Positions 1-5,798 of a stretch of DNA of 5,949 nt are shown in pieces. Position 1 is the first letter of the stretch, and every line of letters begins with the position of its first letter. A program made the translations under genes and the position numbers. The notes under the pieces were generated by a model. The model searched no databases, was not told the origin of the DNA, and worked only from the letters and a program-made list of their open reading frames with translations. The DNA is from an uncultured Rhodospirillaceae bacterium (GTDB lineage: Bacteria; Pseudomonadota; Alphaproteobacteria; RF32; CAG-239). The stretch lies in the NCBI GenBank assembly GCA_900320035.1, contig ONQU01000132.1:1-5949 (forward strand). Direction: 5' to 3'.

Positions 1-100
1 AGTACAAAACAATATCAACCACGACAACCTTGAAATAGATATCGACAACAAAGCCTAAAATATCTAAAAGAGGCATTAAAAACAATCCAATAATTCCCAT
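1..100 (-). CDS. Small hydrophobic membrane protein, N-terminal part (possibly YggT-like)
   Basis: Only the first 33 codons are present; the gene runs off the left edge. The start is the ATG at 98-100, preceded by a GGAG ribosome binding site (105-110 on the plus strand as ttctcc) lying in the 10 bases between it and the stop of the upstream gene. The peptide begins MGIIGLFLMPLLDILGF and continues with VVDIYFKVVVVDIVLY. It is almost wholly hydrophobic with spaced Asp residues, so it should form a membrane helix or helical hairpin. The LLDILGFVVDIYFKVV pattern resembles the first helix of YggT-family inner-membrane proteins, but that is a resemblance from memory over a short stretch, so the family call is weak. 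It is the third gene of a leftward operon with the unknown 295-residue protein and the TerB-like protein, separated by only 10 bases, so co-expression is likely. Confidence 0.6.
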   Translation of the reverse strand, partial: MGIIGLFLMPLLDILGFVVDIYFKVVVVDIVLY

Positions 101-110
101 TTTTTTCTCC

Positions 111-998
111 TTAATCCGTTGTTTTCACACTTGAAAAATCAGAATGTTCTGATTCTTCCAATTGTAAGAATCTGTTTTTATCAAAGCGACGCTTATCAGC
201 CATTCCGCGCAACTTGGCAATACGATCTCCGATATCTTCTTCTGCTTCAGTTGGCGTAGATTTTTCGGCTACCTCCGCACTTTCTATATTATCCATAGCA
301 ATTTCTTTGCGCAATTGCAAGAGCATTAAGCGTTTTAACCAATGATCATAAGCAAAACCATCTTGCAAATCGCCATCTTCTTCGTGATCAATACCTAAGC
401 CAGCACGTTCGCGTGGGCTAAAGTTATAGTCATAACCCAAACTTTGCAACGACTTAAGCATTTTGTAAATTGGTTTGGCTTGTTCAAATTCATCACGACC
501 AACTTCAATTTCCACGGCGTCGCGGGTATATTGCAAGATGAGATCATTTATTTCGCGTAGTCGGATGATGTTTAAGGTAATCTCGCTATACATCTTATCG
601 TTATCTTCTTGGGCAGTATGAAAAAATGCGAGAGCCGCAAACAGCATAAATTCTTGGCGGGTAATATGTTCCAAAAATTGGCAACGCTCGTTATAATCTT
701 CAGTGGTAATATAGCCGTCGTTCATATGTTTCATAATTTGTGCGGCATTTTCCAGAGTATCTTGAAAAGTTTGCTCTGGGGTTTCTTGAATACAATTATC
801 AAGTAGTTGCCGTGCAATCAATACTTCAATTTGCGCCTGATTGTATGTTGCATTATTAAACTCAACTTCATAATCATTGGGTGCTAAAATGGTTTCACGC
901 AAAATGGTGCATGCTTGTGGTCGATTAACGGCTGGAAATATTTGACTAACGGCGTCATAGAGAGTTTCAAAATAGGTGCAGTTGCTGTAGCGTCCCAT
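111..998 (-). CDS. Unrecognised acidic cytoplasmic protein, 295 aa, in TerB-like operon
   Basis: I do not recognise this protein. It has no signal peptide and no membrane segment, and appears soluble and mostly helical, with many Glu/Asp-rich amphipathic stretches. Four cysteines (residues 7, 30, 69, 106) lie in the N-terminal third, with no zinc-finger spacing I can name. Residues about 75-235 look helical, suggestive of a helical-repeat or scaffold fold. Residues about 236-258 are acidic, low in complexity and probably disordered; a basic stretch follows (IAKLRGMADKRRFDKNRF, about 260-277), then an acidic, Ser/Thr-rich tail. The start is the ATG at 996-998, immediately after the TAG of the TerB-like gene with no gap, and a GAGGAG-type ribosome binding site lies inside the end of that gene. 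Abutting stop and start suggest translational coupling and a shared process with the TerB-like protein. The length and clean reading frame make the gene itself convincing; the function is unknown. Confidence 0.85.
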   Translation of the reverse strand: MGRYSNCTYFETLYDAVSQIFPAVNRPQACTILRETILAPNDYEVEFNNATYNQAQIEVLIARQLLDNCIQETPEQTFQDTLENAAQIMKHMNDGYITTEDYNERCQFLEHITRQEFMLFAALAFFHTAQEDNDKMYSEITLNIIRLREINDLILQYTRDAVEIEVGRDEFEQAKPIYKMLKSLQSLGYDYNFSPRERAGLGIDHEEDGDLQDGFAYDHWLKRLMLLQLRKEIAMDNIESAEVAEKSTPTEAEEDIGDRIAKLRGMADKRRFDKNRFLQLEESEHSDFSSVKTTD

Positions 999-1439
999 CT
1001 ATTTTTTCTCCTCAAAGATCAGTTTGGCTTGCTCGCGCCAAATAATATGTTCAACAATCCACTGGCTGATTTGTTCGATTTTTTCAATTTCAATGCCCAT
1101 AGCTAACCCGATTTTACCGATGAACAATGTTTCTTCATCTGAAAGAACATTATCGACATGAGCTAAGGTGCACATTTCGCGCAACAACTCCAAAGCTAAA
1201 GGGCGGTTGTTTATGACTTTAACGTTAGCAATAACCTCATCGGCATGAGCATAGTCACAAATTTCTGTAAAATCGGTGATATTATAGTTGTGCGCCATTT
1301 TCGTAATATAGTCTATTTCTTCATCATCTGTATGTCCGTCAACACTGGAAAGGCACACCAACACTTGAAAAAATATTTTCTTTTGCTCGGGTGTGGCAGA
1401 AGTTAAATAAGATGGTAAAATTTCGGATATTTCAGACAT
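999..1439 (-). CDS. TerB-like family protein
   Basis: This 146-residue protein resembles the tellurite-resistance TerB/TerB-like family: small all-helical proteins with two pseudo-repeated acidic motifs thought to bind divalent metal, often associated with the inner membrane and envelope-stress or defence loci. The first repeat has SSVDGHTDDEEIDYI at residues 31-45, and the second has AHVDNVLSDEETLFIGKIG at 93-111; both follow the pattern of a helix, Asp-rich turn and Glu-rich helix. Length is typical of a single TerB domain. I chose the ATG at 1437-1439 because an AAAAGGAA ribosome binding site sits about 7 bases upstream; an in-frame ATG 20 codons further up (1497-1499) lacks such a site and would add a non-family extension. 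It is the first gene of a leftward operon with a 295-residue unknown and a membrane protein. No TerC, TerD or TerE gene is visible, so tellurite resistance should not be assumed. Confidence 0.8.
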   Translation of the reverse strand: MSEISEILPSYLTSATPEQKKIFFQVLVCLSSVDGHTDDEEIDYITKMAHNYNITDFTEICDYAHADEVIANVKVINNRPLALELLREMCTLAHVDNVLSDEETLFIGKIGLAMGIEIEKIEQISQWIVEHIIWREQAKLIFEEKK

Positions 1440-1445
1440 ATAAAA

Positions 1446-1453
1446 TTCCTTTT
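1446..1453 (-). promoter_or_regulatory. Ribosome binding site deciding the TerB-like start
   Basis: The minus strand reads AAAAGGAA here, about 7 bases before the ATG at 1437-1439. This supports the shorter, family-consistent start over the in-frame ATG at 1497-1499. Confidence 0.7.
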
Positions 1454-1470
1454 GATAATGATATGGAATT

Positions 1471-1499
1471 ATGCTAGCGAAAAAAGTTTTGTTTTGCAA
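1471..1499 (-). promoter_or_regulatory. Possible promoter of the TerB-like operon
   Basis: On the minus strand a TTGCAA (1494-1499) is followed after 17 bases by TAGCAT (1471-1476), roughly matching -35 and -10 boxes, about 30 bases before the TerB-like start. The region upstream (1500-1540) is A/T-rich. A promoter is expected here because a terminator at 1544-1581 separates this operon from the gene before it. The -10 match is poor, and CATAAT at 1468-1473 is an alternative with a 20-base spacer. Confidence 0.2.
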
Positions 1500-1530
1500 T
1501 AAGTTTTTTAATAGCAGAGCGTTTCTTTTT

Positions 1531-1581
1531 TTATTTAAAACAACAAACCTCGAAAGTTATGATTATATTTTTCGAGGTTTG
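1531..1581 (-). terminator. Intrinsic terminator of the TolC-family gene
   Basis: Arms caaacctcgaaa (1544-1555) and tttcgaggtttg (1570-1581) form a perfect 12-base-pair stem with a 14-base A/T-rich loop. Read leftward, the hairpin starts 37 bases after the TolC-family stop codon and is followed by TTGTTTTAAATAA, an acceptable although interrupted U-rich tail. Read rightward it is followed by GCCGG, so it is oriented to end leftward transcription. It separates the TolC-family gene from the TerB-like operon. The rest of the 1440-1618 gap is A/T-rich, with a small palindrome at 1605-1620 (AATTAAA, 2 bases, TTTAATT) overlapping the stop codon; I see no other gene in it. Confidence 0.75.
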
Positions 1582-1618
1582 CCGGTTATAATAATATTAC
1601 ATGCAATTAAAAATTTAA

Positions 1619-3529
1619 TTACTGATAGCGTGCCGGACGTGCCGGAGCGAATACCTGTACATCATCAAGTGTTTCATCTGTACATTCGGCGCCATTGCAA
1701 CGCTTCATAACCGTGGTTTGACGACTACGATTTAAACCGCGGATATTTAATGATGGCACATAGCTGTCAATGATGGTTAGTTTGAAGGTTAAATATGCCA
1801 GATTGCTGTTGTTATCCATAGCATAAATTTTAATTTGATAGACACCATCATCACCAGGCATTGCAACACCGGTAAAGGTTTTGGTTGCCGGTGTATATTT
1901 TAGCCATTTCGGCAACGGCGAATCGTCAATCAGACCGGCTTTGGTAATGTATTCACCCGGTTTCCACCCCATTTTGGTGAAAGCTGATTCAGGTAAAACA
2001 ATATTGATATGTTCTCCGGTTTGATAAGTAACATCCGGTAATAATTTTTCATTTGAGAGATTAACCGGCGGACGACGGCTCGGCAAATCCATCAAATATG
2101 GCCGCGGTTCCGGTGTGAATTCGCCTAAACGCCATCTTTCCAGCGTTTCACGCAAGTTCATGGCAATGGCTGACGGCGATTCGTTTAACATATAATAAGG
2201 TACAGCATCTAAACCAATGGTGGCATAAAGTGCACCTAATGCATCCTGTAAGTCAACATAAGCCAATGAGGCTCTGGTTTCGTCGGCAATAGCACGAGCT
2301 GCTTCTAACTGACTCTTTTCCGACTTGCTACCACGCGCAATTGTAATATCTTCGGCAATGTTTTCCGAAGTACCGGCAATTTCCATAGCAATGCGATAGT
2401 CTTCTTCAGCCGAAGTATAACGAGCCCAACCGACATAAACTTGGTTTAAAATGAGCGAAGTCATACGTTGACGGCGCAAACTTTCGAGTGTTTTTTCATC
2501 CATGCCGCGGGTATTTTCATAAACACCCATTGATGCTTGCTTTGCCGCGTAGCACCATTTTTGCGTATAAGCCCGAGGATTGTCGATATAGTTGCCGGCT
2601 GTATCATCACGGAAATTATCAATGACCAATTGCAAATCATCATTGCTTAAAAGTAAATCATGAACTTTCATTTCCGGGCGATTGGTGAGTGCCAACCATT
2701 CTAACTTTGCCAAGTCAGATTTCATTTCCGGCAGAGCAAAATTACCATATTCTTTACCGACAAGTCTAAATTCGGTTGACGGGTGTAAACCCATTAAAGA
2801 AGCTAAGCGTTCGTGAGCTGTTTCCATATCACGCTTCAAGTCAGAAAGTTTTTGCACTTCTTCCATATATTTACGTTTTTGCAGCAATTGTGCGGTGGTT
2901 GGCGTTTTGCCTTCAAGCGCTAAATCTTTAGCTTCGGCATTCATTTCATCAACATCAAGTGTTAAATGTTCAATGGTGGCATCAATTGCCGGTAATAAGC
3001 GTTGGGCAGTGATGGCTTTCCAATATAAAACGCGCGCTTCTTGCAAAATGTTTTGAATAACCTTGCGGCTCACTTCAACCGAAACATTTTGTTTGAAGGT
3101 TTGGTCATTATTCATATAGTAAAGTGTTGAAATATCCAACACATTCCACGCTACTTTCAAATCCGGCGCCGTATCGGCATAGTTGGTATTAACATAGCCG
3201 GCGTTGGTTGCAATTTCCGGTAATTGTGAATAGCCGGAGCGTCCAGCCTTAATCAGGCTTTCTTGATAGCGCATGACACGGCCGCTGTAGTTATATTTTA
3301 AAGCTAAAGCCATGGTCATATACATATCAATTGGCTTTTCAATTTTGGTTGGGGTATTAGCATACATATTTTGCATATCCGCATCGTAGCGAATTGCTTT
3401 ATCCCAATCGCTGTAATATGCTGCATCCGGGCCGCTACTTATATAGCTTACCGTGTTAGCAGTTTCTTGCCGATTGATACAACCGGCGGCAGCTAATGTG
3501 CCTAATATCAAACAATATAGTTTTTTCAT
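1619..3529 (-). CDS. TolC-family outer-membrane lipoprotein with C-terminal Ig/cadherin-like domain
   Basis: This 636-residue protein begins with a lipoprotein signal peptide: MKK, a hydrophobic core, then LAAAGC, with the lipidated Cys at 17. Residues about 65-440 look like a TolC/outer-membrane efflux channel: long helices, a KVAWNVLDISTLYY strand signature near 125-138, a coiled-coil stretch at about 150-245 ending RLASLMGLHP, and a second helical repeat at about 350-440 with DLQDALGALYATIGLD. Such proteins form trimeric exit ducts for efflux pumps or type I secretion. After a Pro-rich linker (about 470-490), residues about 495-587 match the putative-Ig/cadherin-like pattern (PKWLKYTPATKTFTG, then GVYQIKIYAMDNNSN, then LAYLTFKLTI). 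The tail holds Cys611 and Cys616. Typical TolC proteins are about 450-500 residues and lack this domain. The ATG at 3527-3529 has an AAAGGA site 7 bases upstream. No adaptor or pump gene lies nearby. The TolC call is from pattern recognition, with the Ig-like part clearest. Confidence 0.8.
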   Translation of the reverse strand: MKKLYCLILGTLAAAGCINRQETANTVSYISSGPDAAYYSDWDKAIRYDADMQNMYANTPTKIEKPIDMYMTMALALKYNYSGRVMRYQESLIKAGRSGYSQLPEIATNAGYVNTNYADTAPDLKVAWNVLDISTLYYMNNDQTFKQNVSVEVSRKVIQNILQEARVLYWKAITAQRLLPAIDATIEHLTLDVDEMNAEAKDLALEGKTPTTAQLLQKRKYMEEVQKLSDLKRDMETAHERLASLMGLHPSTEFRLVGKEYGNFALPEMKSDLAKLEWLALTNRPEMKVHDLLLSNDDLQLVIDNFRDDTAGNYIDNPRAYTQKWCYAAKQASMGVYENTRGMDEKTLESLRRQRMTSLILNQVYVGWARYTSAEEDYRIAMEIAGTSENIAEDITIARGSKSEKSQLEAARAIADETRASLAYVDLQDALGALYATIGLDAVPYYMLNESPSAIAMNLRETLERWRLGEFTPEPRPYLMDLPSRRPPVNLSNEKLLPDVTYQTGEHINIVLPESAFTKMGWKPGEYITKAGLIDDSPLPKWLKYTPATKTFTGVAMPGDDGVYQIKIYAMDNNSNLAYLTFKLTIIDSYVPSLNIRGLNRSRQTTVMKRCNGAECTDETLDDVQVFAPARPARYQ

Positions 3530-3650
3530 GTTTGTATCCTTTTACTCGAGTCAAATATCTATTTTTACAATAACCGTTAAAAATTAACATTTTATTACAC
3601 TTTTGCGATTATTGTATGAGGTAAGTGTAAAATTGAGGTTAAAATTTGCG
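3530..3650. promoter_or_regulatory. Divergent intergenic control region
   Basis: These 121 A/T-rich bases separate two divergent start codons and must hold promoters for the TolC-family gene (left) and the VirB8-like operon (right). An inverted repeat GTTAA-AAA-TTAAC lies at 3576-3588 and an 8-base palindrome ACTCGAGT at 3544-3551; either could be an operator, but neither matches a site I can name with confidence. No clear consensus -35/-10 pair stands out for either direction. Confidence 0.45.
3635..3638 (+). promoter_or_regulatory. Likely ribosome binding site of the VirB8-like gene
   Basis: GAGG lies 12 bases before the ATG at 3651. The spacing is long but it is the best site. Upstream in-frame TTG codons (3603, 3633) would add only a basic, poorly conserved extension. 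Confidence 0.45.
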
Positions 3651-4427
3651 ATGGTTTCAATATTAGGCACATTATTTAAGTATAAAGAAAAAGAATCGCC
3701 GGATGTTTTAGGCTATTTTCCAGAGCGCGTTCATGTTGATGCTTTTCCGGAAAGACGCTATTTGTGGACATCGCGTTTTTTGGTAATCGTTACTTGCTTG
3801 AGTATATGTTTAAATATGATGCTTTCCTGTGTTATCTATTTACTGTTGCCCGAACAGCATGTGGAGCCGCGTTTATTCCGTATCAGCCCAACGGAAAATC
3901 AGCTCGAATTGATGCAAAAGGATGAGATTAAATATTATGCCAGTGATTTAATTGCCGAACAATATTTACGTGATTATATTTTACTGCGTTATACAGTGAC
4001 CGAGGATTATGCGGAGCTAAAAGAACGTTGGCGCAAAGGTTCTATTTTGTATTGGTATTCAACGGCATCGGTGTTTCAAGCGTTTCAGGAAAAGGATGCC
4101 GCTGTTGTTGATCAGCAATTTAAGGCACTTGGTTTGCAACGTTATGTGGAAATAGATTGGACGAAGCACGTATCGCGCTCGATGTGGTTGGTGCAGTTTA
4201 AAACTTATGACATCACACGTGATAATCCTAAACCAAAAGTTGATGTTTGGCGTGCTGCCGTTCGTATCGGGTATGATCGCGGCTTAAGATTCAGTCGGCC
4301 GGAAGATCGTATCTTAAATCCGTATGGATTTTTGATATACAGTTATACTTTATCTTATCAAGGCGATTATCGCGGCGGACCGGATGAAGTGCCAACAAAT
4401 ATCAAATATAATTTGATGATGTTCTAG
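3651..4427 (+). CDS. VirB8-like type IV secretion inner-membrane protein
   Basis: This 258-residue protein has the VirB8 layout: a short cytoplasmic N-terminus, one membrane helix at about residues 42-66 (FLVIVTCLSICLNMMLSCVIYLLL region), and a periplasmic NTF2-like domain. Recognisable family positions are YLRDYILLRYTVTEDY (105-120), where VirB8 has its YV..RE.Y segment; VWRAAVRIGYD (199-209), matching the W.A.I.Y strand; and DRILNPYGFLIYSY (219-232), matching the conserved NPLGF..TSY motif near the C-terminus. In T4SS, VirB8 is an inner-membrane assembly factor of the translocation channel. The first plausible start is the ATG at 3651; an in-frame TTG at 3603 would add 16 residues. No other virB/vir gene is visible, so it is either one piece of a scattered system or a lone homologue with another role. 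It is coupled to the lipoprotein hydrolase that follows by one base. The family call is fairly sure; exact function is not. Confidence 0.8.
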   Translation: MVSILGTLFKYKEKESPDVLGYFPERVHVDAFPERRYLWTSRFLVIVTCLSICLNMMLSCVIYLLLPEQHVEPRLFRISPTENQLELMQKDEIKYYASDLIAEQYLRDYILLRYTVTEDYAELKERWRKGSILYWYSTASVFQAFQEKDAAVVDQQFKALGLQRYVEIDWTKHVSRSMWLVQFKTYDITRDNPKPKVDVWRAAVRIGYDRGLRFSRPEDRILNPYGFLIYSYTLSYQGDYRGGPDEVPTNIKYNLMMF

Positions 4428-4428
4428 A

Positions 4429-5178
4429 ATGAAAAAGGTTTTTCTATGTTTATTGTTGTTTGCGGCGGCATGTACCACGGTGACGCCACCGAACGATTTT
4501 ATTTATCAAGAAGTGCCAACATCAACATTTAAAATTGCAACTTGGTATAAGATAACAAACCCGTCATCACCGGTTAAGGTTTATGTTGAGGGCGACGGCG
4601 CGGCATTTCGGGCTAATGGGCAAATAAGTTCGAATCCGACACCGCGTGGTGTTTTGGTGCGAGAGTTAGCCTTTGGTGATACGCATGCCAATGTGATTTA
4701 TTTAGCACGCCCGTGTCAATTTACCAAAGATGATAAGTGTGCCCCGCAATATTGGTCAACCGCGCGATTTGCACCGGAAATTATTCAGGCTGAGTATGAA
4801 GCGTTGCACAAACTTGCCGGTAATAATCCGTTGACCTTAGTTGGTTTTTCCGGCGGCGCTCAAGTTGCCGGTTTATTGGCGGTTAAATATCCGGATTTAA
4901 AGGTGCAAAAACTGGTGACTATTGCCGGTAATTTGGACCACAAGGCATGGACAACATATCATCATTTGCCGGCATTGGAATTGTCTGATGCTTTAGCACA
5001 CTATCGCCAACAATATCTGGCGTTTGAGCAAGTGCATTATGTTGGCGCAGAAGATGATAATATTGTGCCGTCTATTACAGAAAATTTTGTTGGTAATAAA
5101 AGTCACATTATCTACATTAAAAATGCCAACCACAGTGAGGGTTGGCAAAAGGTTTATTCGCAAATTTGGGCAGAATAG
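4429..5178 (+). CDS. Lipoprotein alpha/beta hydrolase
   Basis: This 249-residue protein has a lipoprotein signal peptide (MKKVFLCLLLFAAAC, lipidated Cys15) and an alpha/beta hydrolase fold. The oxyanion-side strand is VYVEGDGAAF (51-60); a family signature NPTPRGVLVRELA lies at 69-81; VIYLARPCQF (89-98) and SARF-like STARFAPE (110-117) follow. The nucleophile elbow is GFSGGA (139-144) with Ser141. The acid is Asp209 or Asp210 in GAEDDNIVP, and the base is His235 in NANHSEGW, so the triad looks intact. Cys96 and Cys104 may form a disulfide, fitting a periplasmic location. I recall this YVEGDG/LARPCQ pattern from uncharacterised proteobacterial hydrolase lipoproteins; the substrate is unknown. 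The start, one base after the VirB8-like stop (TAG-A-ATG), has no clear ribosome binding site, so translation probably depends on coupling. Its stop is one base from that of the convergent lolA gene. Confidence 0.9.
   Translation: MKKVFLCLLLFAAACTTVTPPNDFIYQEVPTSTFKIATWYKITNPSSPVKVYVEGDGAAFRANGQISSNPTPRGVLVRELAFGDTHANVIYLARPCQFTKDDKCAPQYWSTARFAPEIIQAEYEALHKLAGNNPLTLVGFSGGAQVAGLLAVKYPDLKVQKLVTIAGNLDHKAWTTYHHLPALELSDALAHYRQQYLAFEQVHYVGAEDDNIVPSITENFVGNKSHIIYIKNANHSEGWQKVYSQIWAE
5117..5147 (-). terminator. Intrinsic terminator of lolA, inside the hydrolase gene
   Basis: Arms TGCCAACC (5124-5131) and GGTTGGCA (5140-5147) form a perfect 8-base-pair G/C-rich stem with an 8-base loop. Read leftward it is followed at once by TTTTTAA (5117-5123), a classic U-tract, so it should end leftward lolA transcripts about 33 bases after the lolA stop. 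It lies within the hydrolase codons for residues 232-240, including catalytic His235. Read rightward it is followed by AAAAGG and should not terminate the hydrolase transcript. Confidence 0.75.
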
Positions 5179-5179
5179 A

Positions 5180-5797
5180 TTATTTGCGCCGAGCCTTAGA
5201 TTTAGAGTTTTCCGTTGTTGATTTTTTATCAAATTGGAATAAGGTGGCATCTAGTGCTGCATCAGTTTCAATATCAAATAATGAAATGGTTACTTCAATA
5301 TTTTGCTGGTCAACAACTTTCCATTGTTTTAAACGGAAAGGGCTGTTATCAAAAATCAACGTTATCGGTTTAACACTCTTATTTTTAGGCATTTCAACCG
5401 TGATTGAAGTTTGTCCGCCGTCTTTGTAAAAATCAATTACTTTTAAGTTTTGCCCGTCAAATTTAATTTTTTGCGTCAGAATCATCGTTGCCGGAATATC
5501 TTTATAATCAATATTGGTTACTTGATCGAGCTCTTGATCATTATAAATAATGTAGTCACCATTACCAACAATCAATAAATCATCCGGTGCAGTATATTCC
5601 ATTCTGATTTTGCTTGGTTTGGCAATATATATTTTTCCTTCCGCAGTACCGCCGTTGCTGGCCATTTGCACAAAATTGGCCTTAATGGTTTGCAGGCTGT
5701 TCAAATAATTTTCAATTTTTTGCAAATCTTGAGCAGCGGCAAATACCGAGCTGCTGAAAAATAAAATACAAAAGAAAACGCTTAAAAATTTTTTCAT
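5180..5797 (-). CDS. lolA: Outer-membrane lipoprotein carrier protein LolA
   Basis: LolA is the periplasmic chaperone that takes lipoproteins from the LolCDE exporter in the inner membrane and passes them to the outer membrane. This 205-residue precursor matches the usual family length. It has a Sec signal peptide (MKKFLSVFFCILFFSSSVFA, cleavage near residue 20-22). The first helix carries YLNSLQTIKANFVQ (31-44). A strand pair follows, G-KIYIAKPSKIRMEY-TAPDDLLIVGNGDYIIYND (54-87), matching the family pattern of a Lys/Arg-Pro turn, an Arg in the next strand (Arg65) and a D/N-G turn. LDQVT (90-94) and the C-terminal WKVVDQQNIEVTISL (159-173) also fit; the tail is basic. The ATG at 5795-5797 has an AAAGGAAA site 7 bases upstream; an in-frame ATG at 5914 would put 39 unrelated residues ahead of the signal peptide. 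It follows the upstream gene by one base, so the two are probably one operon. Confidence 0.92.
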   Translation of the reverse strand: MKKFLSVFFCILFFSSSVFAAAQDLQKIENYLNSLQTIKANFVQMASNGGTAEGKIYIAKPSKIRMEYTAPDDLLIVGNGDYIIYNDQELDQVTNIDYKDIPATMILTQKIKFDGQNLKVIDFYKDGGQTSITVEMPKNKSVKPITLIFDNSPFRLKQWKVVDQQNIEVTISLFDIETDAALDATLFQFDKKSTTENSKSKARRK

Positions 5798-5798
5798 T

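Noticed and set aside
999..1439. Tellurite-resistance locus
   Set aside because: Only a single TerB-like domain is present, with no TerC, TerD, TerE or TerZ partner in view; the family name alone does not establish that phenotype.
1440..1499. Upstream ATG at 1497-1499 for the TerB-like protein
   Set aside because: The 20 extra residues are not TerB-like, and a strong AAAAGGAA site directly precedes the ATG at 1437-1439.
3576..3588. CtrA-type binding site at GTTAAAAATTAAC
   Set aside because: CtrA sites have TTAA half-sites spaced by 7 bases; here the spacing is 3, so it is recorded only as an inverted repeat.
3603..3650. TTG start at 3603 for the VirB8-like protein
   Set aside because: No convincing ribosome binding site, a rare start codon, and the 16-residue addition would consume most of the divergent control region; ATG at 3651 is preferred, though not proven.
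5208..5232. T-rich run as a rightward terminator for the hydrolase operon
   Set aside because: The T tract near 5223-5229 is not preceded by a stable G/C-rich hairpin and lies within lolA codons.
4993..5250. Open frames of about 65-95 codons on either strand across the hydrolase/lolA junction
   Set aside because: They overlap two well-supported genes in other frames, have no ribosome binding site worth naming, and encode no recognisable domain.
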